Assembly: GCA_016711125.1 (NCBI GenBank)
Contig: JADJTQ010000014.1
Location: 186,001-250,000, forward strand
From: Saprospiraceae bacterium
GTDB taxonomy: Bacteria > Bacteroidota > Bacteroidia > Chitinophagales > Saprospiraceae
DNA length: 64,000 nt
Reading direction: 5' to 3'
Under the pieces are notes generated by a model, which saw only the letters and a program-made list of their open reading frames with translations, was not told the DNA's origin and ran no database searches. The translations under genes were made by a program, and so were the position numbers. Of the stretch, positions 9,693 to 18,987 are shown one piece after another; the stretch's first letter is position 1; every line of letters begins with the position of its first letter.

Positions 9693-11174
9693 TCATTCAC
9701 TGGTATCCAAATTCAAAGGCGGTAGAACCAATGTATCACCTACTTCCTGTTGTAAAGTTAAAAGCTGGTTATATAACGATCTTACGATTTCCTGATTGCC
9801 TGGCTCCGCTATCGAATTCTGAAGTTCGTCGGGATCATTTTGGAGATCAAAGAATTGACTTTGTCCGACCTCCGGATAAAGAATAAGTTTATGGGTTTTA
9901 GTGCGAACCATTCGCTGATAATCTTTGTATGATCCAAAAATTGCCTCTTCACCGCCATCCTGATTCTTCAAGAGTGGCAGCAGACTCTTAAACTCGACTG
10001 TGCCTGGTATAGAAATTCCCACCAAGTCGCAAGTAGTTGGATACATACTTTGGAGATACACCAGGGCATCAGATTTTTGTTGAGCTGGTATATCAGGACC
10101 CACTATGACCATCGGAACCCGCACGCTATGATCGTATTGGTTTTGTTTTCCAAGAAGACCATGTTTGCCAACTGCCAAACCATGATCAGCCGTAAATATA
10201 ATGTAGGTGTTTTCATATTTGCCGCTTTCCTTCAGAGCTTTCAGAATGCGTCCGATCTGGGCATCAAGGTGGGTGATGATTGCATAGTACTCCTGCAAGT
10301 GCTTTTTAATGGCATATTCGGTTCTCGGGATAGGAGCAAGAATTTCGTCCCTCAAAGTCAATTTTTCTCCCTGATCAAAAGGATGTTCTGGCAGGTAAGC
10401 ATCAGGTAGTTTAATGTCTTCTAAGGGATATTGATCGACATACTCTTTGGGAGATTGACGGGGATCATGGGGAGCATTAAAAGCAACATACATGAAAAAT
10501 GGTCTGCTCTCTTTTTGGATTGTTTGCTGCTCAATGAAATCAATGGCATGATCGGCATATACTTCAGATGTATGCTGGTGTACCGTATATTCATCGGTCT
10601 TTTTCTTATTGGTGCCATCGCTTACAATATCATAAAATTTAGGAGACCAATGTCCAAGCAGGGAGGTGTCGGAGGGTGACCAACGATCGTCCGAACCCGC
10701 TACTGGCCGGTGGTAACCAGGACCTCCCACTCCGCCATAAGTTTCATACATGCCGGCGCCCACCGATTTTGCCGTTTGAAAACTTTTTAGGGCTGAAGGA
10801 GCCTCGTTATGCCACTTACCAGTTAGGAATGTTTGATAACCCACCTCACCCATGACCTGGCCCCAGAGTGGCACCCGCATCAGGTCTTCGCGGGCATGGT
10901 AGATATATCTACCACTAGCCAACATGGCCCTGCTTACAACACAAACCGCTCCACTCCATGACCCCTGATTAAAGGCATGGGTAAAAGTAAATCCTTCACG
11001 AACCAGTTGATCAAGATGAGGAGTATTTATTTGCTTATTACCTAGTGCATTTAAGGCATCAAAAGTTTGATCGTCAGCAAACAGGAATAGGATATTGGGT
11101 CTTTCCACGACCTCATTTTGTGGTGTTTTACAGGTCAAAAGACAAAGGCATAAAATGGTAAAAAGGTATTTCAT
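9693..11174 (-). CDS. S1-family sulfatase lipoprotein
   Basis: A 493-residue exported arylsulfatase-type enzyme, probably a lipoprotein (CLLTC, Cys15). Metal-binding Asp-Asp at residues 34-35 (LFADDQTFD), HDPRQSP, and TADHGLAVGKHGLLGKQNQYDHSVRVP near 340-375 are all family hallmarks. The modification site is C78-V-V-S-R82: the Cys to become formylglycine and the Arg are present, but the central Pro of the usual CxPSR is Val. Likely substrates are sulfated polysaccharides or small sulfate esters. It is divergent in context from the second sulfatase at 40.7 kb. No sulfatase-maturing enzyme gene lies in the window. Confidence 0.9.
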   Translation of the reverse strand: MKYLFTILCLCLLTCKTPQNEVVERPNILFLFADDQTFDALNALGNKQINTPHLDQLVREGFTFTHAFNQGSWSGAVCVVSRAMLASGRYIYHAREDLMRVPLWGQVMGEVGYQTFLTGKWHNEAPSALKSFQTAKSVGAGMYETYGGVGGPGYHRPVAGSDDRWSPSDTSLLGHWSPKFYDIVSDGTNKKKTDEYTVHQHTSEVYADHAIDFIEQQTIQKESRPFFMYVAFNAPHDPRQSPKEYVDQYPLEDIKLPDAYLPEHPFDQGEKLTLRDEILAPIPRTEYAIKKHLQEYYAIITHLDAQIGRILKALKESGKYENTYIIFTADHGLAVGKHGLLGKQNQYDHSVRVPMVIVGPDIPAQQKSDALVYLQSMYPTTCDLVGISIPGTVEFKSLLPLLKNQDGGEEAIFGSYKDYQRMVRTKTHKLILYPEVGQSQFFDLQNDPDELQNSIAEPGNQEIVRSLYNQLLTLQQEVGDTLVLPPLNLDTSE

Positions 11175-11254
11175 TTAGTGAGATCTTTTTCAGTTGAGCA
11201 ATTGTGACCAAGAATGATCAAAATTAATTTTCATTTTATTATTTACCAGGTACA

Positions 11255-12277
11255 TTAAGATGTCCAATCTGTAACAACTTTCATGACCTGGTTTTTAGGA
11301 TCTTTCCAATCATCCATACGATGTGGTATTTGATCATAGGGTTCGGAGTGACTGATGTATGCTTTGCTGTTAAATTCTTGATTTTGCATACGATGAATCA
11401 CACGGTCAAAATCGAGGCGTGTCGCATTGCGACTACATAAAATGGATAGTTCACGAGCATGCATCGAAGGGTGATTAAAAGTCAAGTCACCCCGGTTTAA
11501 TCCAACCAAAACATATTGGCCTCCTGACGATAAATAATTAATGGACTTTTCCATTGGACCCTTGATGCCGGTTGCATCAAAAACAATTTGTGCCATATCT
11601 CCACCAGTGATTTCCTGTAGCTTAGGTAATAGCTCCTCGTCAACAGTGAGAGTATGTTTGATGCCAAGATTGTTTTTACAAAATTCTAATCGATGTTGAT
11701 CAATGTCTAACGCAATCAAGTTATTGCTTTTGGCTTTAGCAGCCCATAAAATTCCGACTCCAATCGGACCGCATCCCGAAACAACGACCCAATCAGAAGG
11801 ATGAATTCCTGCCCTTTCTACAGCATGGGTACCAATACAAAGTGGCTCTACGATCGCCATCTCGGGAGCAGATAGCCCAGGTGCTTTGAGCAGAAGTTCC
11901 GGTGGATATGAAAAAAACTCCCGCATACCACCATCCTGATGAACTCCATAGACCGACAATGTCTTGCAGCAATTTGTTTTGCCATTTCGGCATGCAAAGC
12001 ACTGACCACAATGGATATAGGGTATTACTACGACCAGATCGCCAGCTATTAGATCTGTTTTGGCCTCCTTGTGTATCTCAATCACTTTTGCAGAAAGTTC
12101 ATGCCCCAAGATGCGCGGATAGCTGAAAAATGGTTGATTGCCGGCATAAGCGTGCAAGTCGGTGCCACAGATGCCAACCTGCTGAATTTGGAGCATCACT
12201 TCTCCACTCCTTAGTTGAGGTTCCGCCAGATCTCGGATCGATAATGATCCAGGTTTGTCACAGATAATTGCTTTCAC
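11255..12277 (-). CDS. Zinc-dependent alcohol/polyol dehydrogenase
   Basis: A 340-residue medium-chain dehydrogenase of the sorbitol/threonine/galactonate dehydrogenase type, cytosolic and NAD(P)-dependent. Catalytic zinc ligands are Cys37 and His59-Glu60 (GICGTDLHAYAG; LGHE). The structural zinc cluster is Cys90, Cys93, Cys96 and Cys103 or 104 (HCGQCFACRNGKTNCC). The Rossmann loop is SGCGPIGVG. It lies 80 bp upstream of the sulfatase on the same strand and diverges from the exported TIM-barrel gene, a setting that suggests sugar or sugar-acid catabolism. The exact substrate cannot be deduced; L-galactonate/L-idonate-type enzymes look closest. Confidence 0.9.
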   Translation of the reverse strand: MKAIICDKPGSLSIRDLAEPQLRSGEVMLQIQQVGICGTDLHAYAGNQPFFSYPRILGHELSAKVIEIHKEAKTDLIAGDLVVVIPYIHCGQCFACRNGKTNCCKTLSVYGVHQDGGMREFFSYPPELLLKAPGLSAPEMAIVEPLCIGTHAVERAGIHPSDWVVVSGCGPIGVGILWAAKAKSNNLIALDIDQHRLEFCKNNLGIKHTLTVDEELLPKLQEITGGDMAQIVFDATGIKGPMEKSINYLSSGGQYVLVGLNRGDLTFNHPSMHARELSILCSRNATRLDFDRVIHRMQNQEFNSKAYISHSEPYDQIPHRMDDWKDPKNQVMKVVTDWTS

Positions 12278-12491
12278 ACTAGTTGATTTATGGCTAAGAT
12301 AACTCTATTGTCTAAGTACCGGTACCGATGATTCATTTAGTGCTTAGTCTGATTAAAATGTCCGTTTACCTGAATTCATATGATCAGGTGATCCGCTTCA
12401 TTAACTTGCTCTTCATGATGCCGGCGCTTCTGGCATTCAGCTGATTTTACCATGGATTAATTTTTTCAGTACCTTGTACAAAAACTATCAC

Positions 12492-13379
12492 ATGTTTAGG
12501 AGGAGCTTCATCAAGAATTCTGGAATACTAGGGATGGCTGTAGGCAGTGGCATACAAGGATTTAATCATTTGACAAAAGTCAAGTATAAACTTAAAACCA
12601 GCTGCAACATGTTTTCGTTTAATAAATTGTTGACTGATGGCACGATGTCTTTAGCACAAGCCATTGAGTTTTGTGGAGAACTAGGTTTTGACGCTGTTGA
12701 TCCGACGGGTTATTACCTGGATGGTTACCCTGAAGTACCAAGCGATACGCACCTTTATATGATAAAGAATGTTGCATTTAATAATGGCATGGCGATCAGT
12801 GGCACTGGAATAAGAAATGATTTTGCTTTGCCTGAAAAAAATGAAAGGATCAAACAAGTTGAGTTTGCCAAGCGATGGATCGAAGTAGCGGCCAAACTTG
12901 ATGCACCTGTGATTCGATTATTTGCAGGAAGTAAATTACCCGAAGGATCAACATTGACAGAAGTTAAAAAATGGATAATCGATGCATTAAACCCTTGTGT
13001 TGAATATGGTAAAGATCATGGAGTAATTATCACGCTACAAAATCATTTTGACGCCATCAAATCTATGGAGGATGTCAAATCTATTTTAGATCAAATGGAT
13101 TCACCATGGTTTGGCTTAAATCTCGATATAGGATCTCTTCGCCTCGGCGATCCATACGAGGATATTAAGGCGCTGATTCCTTACGCAAAAACATGGCAGA
13201 TTAAAGAGAATCTTTATATTAATAATGTGCAGGAACCGACTAATGTCAAAAAGCTGATGGGCATCATTAAAGATGGAGGCTATCGCGGATATATCCCGGT
13301 AGAGACTTTACCACCAAGTGATCCACTCATCCGCCTTAAGCCGTTTTTAGAAGAAATCGAATCAGCCATAGCTAATTAA
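12492..13379 (+). CDS. Exported sugar phosphate isomerase/epimerase-like protein
   Basis: A TIM-barrel protein of the xylose-isomerase/AP-endonuclease-2 type, about 295 residues. I chose the ATG at 12492 rather than the upstream TTG at 12474, because it begins a twin-arginine-like leader (MFRRSFIKNSGILGMAVG). Metal-binding residues expected for the fold are visible in IRLFAGSK, VIITLQNHFD, LNLDIGSLRLGDP and YIPVETLPPSDP. Tat export of such proteins is common in Bacteroidota and implies periplasmic handling of a sugar or hydroxy-acid. It diverges from the alcohol dehydrogenase gene. The substrate is unknown. Confidence 0.85.
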   Translation: MFRRSFIKNSGILGMAVGSGIQGFNHLTKVKYKLKTSCNMFSFNKLLTDGTMSLAQAIEFCGELGFDAVDPTGYYLDGYPEVPSDTHLYMIKNVAFNNGMAISGTGIRNDFALPEKNERIKQVEFAKRWIEVAAKLDAPVIRLFAGSKLPEGSTLTEVKKWIIDALNPCVEYGKDHGVIITLQNHFDAIKSMEDVKSILDQMDSPWFGLNLDIGSLRLGDPYEDIKALIPYAKTWQIKENLYINNVQEPTNVKKLMGIIKDGGYRGYIPVETLPPSDPLIRLKPFLEEIESAIAN

Positions 13380-13479
13380 ACTTATTGTTATTGCCTTCTT
13401 TTTTTTGAAAGTATTAGCTTCGTTGGTCTTTTGAGTGATCAACAATCCAAATTTAATCCAAAACCAGTATTAGCAATCG

Positions 13480-13734
13480 CAAATCACCGTCAGCAATCTT
13501 AAATAAACAATCAACAATCAACAATCAGAAATCAACAATCAGAAATCCCAGGCCGGGCTTGCCAATCCCTATGGGCTTGGGAATCCCTTTAGATAATCAA
13601 TCAACAATCAGAAATCAACAATGTACAATCAGAAATCATGAATCAAGCCGGGCTTGCCAATCCCTACGGGCTTGGGAATCCCTTTAGATAATTAATCATC
13701 AACAATCAACAATCAGAAATCAACAATCAAAAAG
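13480..13734. repeat. CAATCAGAAATC array with paired 46-bp units
   Basis: The gap before the glycosyltransferase is built from AATCAACAATCAGAAATC-type words plus two near-identical 46-bp units at 13552-13597 and 13647-13692, which differ at one base. Each unit holds an internal direct duplication (GGGCTTGCCAATCCC followed by GGGCTTGGGAATCCC). The repeats run up to the GTG start codon at 13735, leaving almost no room for a conventional promoter. Simple-word character and irregular spacing argue against a CRISPR. Confidence 0.75.
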
Positions 13735-14826
13735 GTGAGGGTTTTGACCATTAGTGACTACAGAGATACCCAAGCTGCAAAGCCGGAGGCAGAATTAATG
13801 GTTGGACTTAAGAAAAGTGGAATTGATGTTCACATCATCACTTTTCCTGGTACTGCATACGAAGCTCTTTTTAATGAGGCAGGAATACCATTAATGCACA
13901 ATCATCCGGATACGAAATATGATCGCGAGTTTATTGGTTTTTTGAAAAAATATTCGACCGACTATAAAATTGACATTTTTTATCTTTTTAATAGTAAAGC
14001 AATCATTAATGGAATATTTGCAGCATATCGGCTGCCGGTTAAGGTGGTTTTGTATCGCGGATATACTGGCCACATACACTGGTATGACCCCACTGCTTAT
14101 TTAAAGTATCTAAATCCAAGAGTTGATAAGGTAGTCTGTCTGGCTGATTCGATAAGAGAACTTTTATACGAACAAAAATTCTTTAATAAAGAAAAGGCCA
14201 TCACTATAAATAAGGGGCATCACCCATCATGGTATCAGCATATTCCTGCTCTCGATTTTGGGGATTTTGAAATTCCATCAGATGCATTTGTCGTAGCTTG
14301 CATGGCCAATGCCCGTCCCTTTAAGGGGATCAAGTATTTATTGCAGGCTACTTATTTATTTCAGAAGATGCCAAATCTTCATCTGCTCTTGATCGGTCGT
14401 GATATGAATAAATGAGAACTTAATGAATTATTGGTTCAAAGTCCTTTTGCGTCACATATTCATTTGACCGGTTGGCGCAAAGATGTACTCAGTATTCTTG
14501 GATCATGTTCTGTTTTCGTTTTACCATCAATTGACGGTGAAGCAACGACCAAGTCTGTCATTGAGGCGATGAGCATGGGTGTTGCACCTATTATAACTGA
14601 TATTTTTGGCAATAAGGGATTAGTAGTGCATCAGGAATCAGGTCTGGTAGTACCACCTCAAGATCCTCAGGCTTTAGCAGATGCGATTTATTTTTATTAT
14701 ACCCACACCGAATTATCGGGAGACCATGGTATTGCTGCTAAACGGCATATAGAAAGGGAATTTCATATTGATCGTACGGTGCGTGAAACCAAGGCCATGT
14801 TTCACTCACTGCTTGAAAAGAAATAA
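13735..14826 (+). pseudogene. GT4 glycosyltransferase with in-frame TGA
   Basis: A GT-B glycosyltransferase of family 4 type, probably transferring a sugar from a nucleotide sugar to a lipid or polysaccharide acceptor. The N-terminal acceptor domain starts with MRVLTISDYRD (GTG start). The C-terminal donor domain has MANARPFKGIKYLLQA, LLLIGRDMNK, a stop, then ELNELLVQSPF, HLTGWRKDV, FVLPSIDGEATTKSVIEAM (E-x7-E motif) and GLVVPPQDPQALADAI. The TGA at 14413-14415 is exactly in frame and both sides are well conserved, so either a point error or a recent nonsense mutation splits it. Upstream are only repeats; a shared terminator lies downstream. Confidence 0.8.
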
Positions 14827-14921
14827 TGATGATTTTCAAAGTCGGTGTTTAATTTTCCATGGTGCCGGATGTTAAATTTAAGTCTAATTGCAGGAGGTAA
14901 CTAAGAAAATCATTTATTAAG

Positions 14922-14952
14922 AAAAAAGGCCCGACAGTTTATCAGGCCTTTT
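14922..14952. terminator. Bidirectional rho-independent terminator
   Basis: AAAAAAGGCC, a 13-base loop region (CGACAGTTTATCA), then GGCCTTTT forms an AAAAGGCC/GGCCTTTT stem flanked by A-rich and T-rich runs. It sits between the convergent glycosyltransferase and glutamine synthetase genes and can serve both strands. Confidence 0.7.
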
Positions 14953-14971
14953 ACATATTATGTCTAACCGA

Positions 14972-17151
14972 CTAACGGGTAAATAAAATCTCACGGTACT
15001 TGAGTTAAAGGCCATAATTCGTCATCAACCAGGAGTTCGAGCTTGTCACAATGATAACGGATTTGCTCAAAATATGGTTTGACTTTATGGCAATAGGCCT
15101 CAGCTCTTTTATCGGCATCATCAATGGCATTGGCCTTCTTGCGTTCCTCGGTCATGGCATCAACTTTGGTTTTGATTTCGGCGATATGCCCTGAGATTTG
15201 GGTGATAAGATCCATTTGTTCGCCTGCCAGTTTTTGAAAGTTTCGCGCAAAATTTCTTTCAATCCCCTGACATTTTCGATCAGGGTATTCTGATATTTTA
15301 TCGCTGTCGGAATTACATGATTTCTTGCGATATCACCCAGCACTCGACCTTCAATTTGAACTTTCTTAGTATACTCTTCAATCTCAATTTCGTGGCGTGC
15401 TTTTACTTCTACTTCACTAAGAATGCCCATTTCTTCGAAAAGCTTTATGGCTTCTTTGGAGACCTTGGCTTTCAGCGCTTCTGGCGTTGTTTTATTATTC
15501 GAAAGTTTACGTTTTTTAGCTTCCTTTTGCCAGGCATCGCTGTAGCCATCGCCTTCAAATCGAATCGCTTTCGATGATTTTATATACTCCTTCAGTACAC
15601 TTAATATGGCTTCTTCTTTTTTTAGTTTTTTAGTACTTATCAAGTCCTCTACGTTTGCCCGGAAATCTTTCAATTGTTTTGCCAGGATGGTATTCAGTAC
15701 GGTCATCGGATTGGCACAATTTGCTGAGCTACCCACCGCTCTAAATTCAAATTTATTTCCAGTGAAAGCAAATGATGATGTACGATTCCTATCCGTATTA
15801 TCCAGAAGTATCTCGGGTATTTTTCCCACTACATCAAGAGTATTTGCACCTCTTTTGTCAGAATCTGATTTACTGCTTTCAATATCATCCAACACAGATG
15901 AAAGTTGCTCACCGACAAATACGGAGATTATTGCCGGGGGAGCTTCATTGGCACCTAAACGGTGATCATTGGCCGCCGAGGCAATAGATGCCCGTAATAA
16001 TTCTTCGTAACGATGCACGGACTTTATGATGTTGACAAAAAAGGTTAAAAACTGCAGGTTGCTCTTGGGTGAGTTTCCGGGAGCAAGCAAATTGACTCCC
16101 ATATCAGTGCCCAATGACCAGTTGTTATGCTTACCAGAACCATTAATTCCAGCAAAAGGTTTTTCGTGAAGGAGCACCTTCAGATCATGTGCGGACGCAA
16201 TCTTACCCATGATATCCATCAACAACGAATTGTGATCTACAGCAAGATTGGCTTCTTCAAATATAGGAGCTGCTTCAAATTGATTTGGTGCGACTTCGTT
16301 ATGTCGGGTCTTGATCGGAATTCCCAATTTCATGCACTCGATTTCCAGATCACGCATAAAAGCCATTGCTCGGTTAGGTATTGAACCAAAATAATGATCC
16401 TCAAGCTGCTGGCCTTTGGCTGAAGAATGTCCTAACAAAGTTCTTCCAGCCAGCACCAGGTCAGGTCGTGAGTTAGCAAGTGATTTGTCAATCAAAAAGT
16501 ATTCTTGTTCCCAACCAAGCGTGGCAATGACTTTTTTACACTTTTATCGAAGTAGTGGACAACCTGGGTCGCTTCCTGATCAACTGCCTGCAGTGCTCTT
16601 AAAAGAGGTGTCTTATAATCAAGAGCTTCGCCGGTATATGAAACAAATACCGTTGGTATACATAGGGTAGTGCCATAGACGAAAGCAGGTGAGCTCGGAT
16701 CCCAAGCCGTATATCCTCTTGCTTCAAATGTATTTCTGATACCGCCTGAGGGAAAACTGGATGCATCAGGCTCCTGTTGAGTCAATTGACTGCCACCAAA
16801 TTTTTCTATAGCACCTCCACCTTCATCGTCCGGCTCAAAAAAAGCATCATGTTTTTCTGCCGTACCTCCGGTGAGGGGTTGAAACCAATGAGTATAATGG
16901 GTTGCCCCTTTCGAAAGAGCCCAATCTTTCATGCCTGCGGCAACCTGATCCGCCACATTGCGGTCAATCTTCGTTCCATGCTCTATGGCATTCAAGACAC
17001 TTTTGTATGCGTCTTTAGTCAGAAATTGGCGCATTTTGTTTTTATTGAAAACGTTAGCTCCAAAAAGTGAAGAACGATGTCCTTCTTCTTTGACAAGCAC
17101 CGGTCTTCGATTCATAGCCTCAGAAAGGGCCTTAAAGCGTAGTGTAGACAT
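14972..17151 (-). pseudogene. glnN: Type III glutamine synthetase, three frameshifts
   Basis: Glutamine synthetase III, the large (about 727-residue) form typical of Bacteroidota, making glutamine from glutamate, ammonia and ATP. N-terminal signature KEEGHRSSLFGANVFN; catalytic-core segments THYTHWFQPLTGGTAEKHDAF, IKTRHNEVAPNQFEAAP, GINGSGKHNNWSLGTD and FAFTGNKFEFRAVGSSANCA are all present. The frame breaks three times. One A is missing in the six-T run at 16532-16537 (restores KKVIATLGWEQEYFLIDKS). One base is missing near 15231-15242 (restores FQKLAGEQMDLITQ). One extra base lies near 15005-15013 (restores the usual ending KYREILFTR, stop 14972). Conservation on both sides of every break favours sequence error over true decay. 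Confidence 0.88.
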
Positions 17152-17283
17152 AGATTATAATATATGATTTTAATGAAGTGGCTGAAGGTACGAAAAAGGC
17201 ATATAATTGAGTGAGCAATTAGTTAGATTGTAGTAGAACAGCAATTTGGATGATACGAGCTTAAATTCATATCTGATAAAGCA

Positions 17284-18441
17284 TCAATATGGTAAGAATT
17301 GGTTCTGTTTCATTGTGATATTTGTAAAGCGGCTAAGCTTAAATTTTTCTGGTAGTCCTGTTCCTTTCAAAAGATGCTTGGCGACGATCTCACCCAAGGC
17401 AGGCCCCATTTTAAAACCATGGCCCGAGCTACCGGTCATCAAGACAACATTAGGAAACCTATGATGATGATCCACAATAAAATGCCCGTCCATACTATTA
17501 TCGTATTGACACACCTCCGTGCATGAAATGGGTGCTTCCCTCAGCAAGGGAAATCTACGGTCGACAAACTCGCGAGCTGTTTTTAGTCGCTCAGCATTGG
17601 GGAGTCTGTCGTCGAGATCGGGATCAAATAAGTCGGAACGATCATCATACGCTATTTTAAAACCCTTTCCTAAATGCATTGGCATACCATAATATAGCGG
17701 AGACATTGGATCGTATTCCAACCACACAGGAAGATGATGGTAGTCAAACAATCTCAGTTTCTGAGGCGGAATTGCAAAATGGTAAACATCTTGTTTAGAC
17801 ACATAAGTACATTCATGTAAGATATCTGGAAATAGTTTTCTGGTCCACGGGCCACATGCGAAAACATAGCAGTCGGATTCGATCTTTTTACCGTTTACCT
17901 GGAGTAGAAAACCATCATTATCTGTTGTTACGGAAGCATAACCCTGTAAATAGTGACCACCCGCTTTCTGATACTTGCTCACCATTAGTTCACAGCACTT
18001 ACTCGCATAAAGGATGCCCGCTTTATCTTCAAAAAACACGCGCTTTACACCATCGAATGATATTTGATGGTAGGCTGTCGATGCATCATGAAGATCAACC
18101 TCCTCCAATTCGAAACCTAATTCCGTTATTCTTTTTTTTGAATCTAACGCGTAAGCTGCCTCTTCCTGACTGAATAACCAAATTAGACCTGTTTCCTGAT
18201 AATAATCGCGTTCATTATTCTCAAATAGTTCAGCCCACAGTTCAAAAGACCGGTTAGTGAGATTGACGTATATCTCATCAGGTCCATATACCAGTCGAAT
18301 GATACGAGAAGCTCCACCCGACCCAGACCGGGTGTTACCAGCGCCCCACATATCAACCAGCTGCACCTGAGCTCCCTGTTTCCTGAGGTAGTAGGCAGTA
18401 CTACATCCCCAAATACCAGCTCCGATTACCGTGATTTTCAT
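17284..18441 (-). CDS. FAD-dependent amine oxidoreductase (DAO family)
   Basis: A 385-residue flavoprotein of the DAO/sarcosine-oxidase type. The N-terminal dinucleotide-binding motif is GAGIWGCSTAYYL (residues 7-19), with the acidic residue closing the Rossmann fold in VQLVDMWG. A GGASRIIRLVYGPDE segment and a C-terminal FAD-contact segment (GSSGHGFKMGPALGEIVA) match the monomeric sarcosine oxidase/N-methyltryptophan oxidase group, which oxidises secondary or N-methyl amines and releases hydrogen peroxide. The covalent-FAD cysteine of MSOX cannot be placed confidently here. It stands alone between glutamine synthetase and the divergent PadR gene. Confidence 0.88.
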   Translation of the reverse strand: MKITVIGAGIWGCSTAYYLRKQGAQVQLVDMWGAGNTRSGSGGASRIIRLVYGPDEIYVNLTNRSFELWAELFENNERDYYQETGLIWLFSQEEAAYALDSKKRITELGFELEEVDLHDASTAYHQISFDGVKRVFFEDKAGILYASKCCELMVSKYQKAGGHYLQGYASVTTDNDGFLLQVNGKKIESDCYVFACGPWTRKLFPDILHECTYVSKQDVYHFAIPPQKLRLFDYHHLPVWLEYDPMSPLYYGMPMHLGKGFKIAYDDRSDLFDPDLDDRLPNAERLKTAREFVDRRFPLLREAPISCTEVCQYDNSMDGHFIVDHHHRFPNVVLMTGSSGHGFKMGPALGEIVAKHLLKGTGLPEKFKLSRFTNITMKQNQFLPY

Positions 18442-18650
18442 GTTACTTTTGATTATTCTAGGTGCCTGTCAGGATAAGGGGTTAAAACTGCTGAGGTCCC
18501 TTCATTTGATTAAAAGTACTAATAAAAAGTTCTAATCGACATAAAAACGAATCGCTTGTTGCATTCGTCTGGATAAGATGATGGTTGGTGGAGTTTTGCT
18601 TTGACAAGTCACATAAGTATTGATATATTTGTTTGACAAATCGTATAGAA

Positions 18651-18980
18651 ATGAATATTGATCAGTTAGGCTATTTTGAAGAGCAGGTGCTAACGATGGT
18701 AGCGATCTTGGGTGAGGATGCTTATGGCAATGCTATTGCAGAAGAATTTGCCAATCAGCTCAATAAAACAGTAAACTTAAGCTCAGTGCATGTCACCTTG
18801 TATAGACTGGAAGACAAGGGAATGGTCAAGTCAATGATGGGAGGGGCAACTGCAGTGAGAGGTGGCCGCCGAAAGCGGATTTTTACCATCTCTAGTGCAG
18901 GTCTCAACACCTTACGAAACCTTAAAGATTCTAGAGAACAGCTGTGGAAACTGGTACCCCAATTTAAAATCTCCTACTGA
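18651..18980 (+). CDS. PadR-family transcriptional regulator
   Basis: A 109-residue winged-helix repressor of the PadR type. I start at the ATG at 18651 (MNIDQLGYFEEQVLTMVAIL); an upstream TTG would add six residues. The DNA-binding part reads YGNAIAEEFANQLNKTVNLSSVHVTLYRLEDKGMV and the wing RGGRRKRIFTISSAG. It ends 7 bp before a large FtsX-type permease gene, a very common Bacteroidota pairing in which the regulator probably controls the permease. The effector is unknown. Confidence 0.92.
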   Translation: MNIDQLGYFEEQVLTMVAILGEDAYGNAIAEEFANQLNKTVNLSSVHVTLYRLEDKGMVKSMMGGATAVRGGRRKRIFTISSAGLNTLRNLKDSREQLWKLVPQFKISY

Positions 18981-18987
18981 TACTCTC

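Noticed and set aside
13480..13734. Array-like repeats resembling a CRISPR
   Set aside because: Repeat words are short and irregular, spacers are themselves repeats, and no cas gene is nearby.
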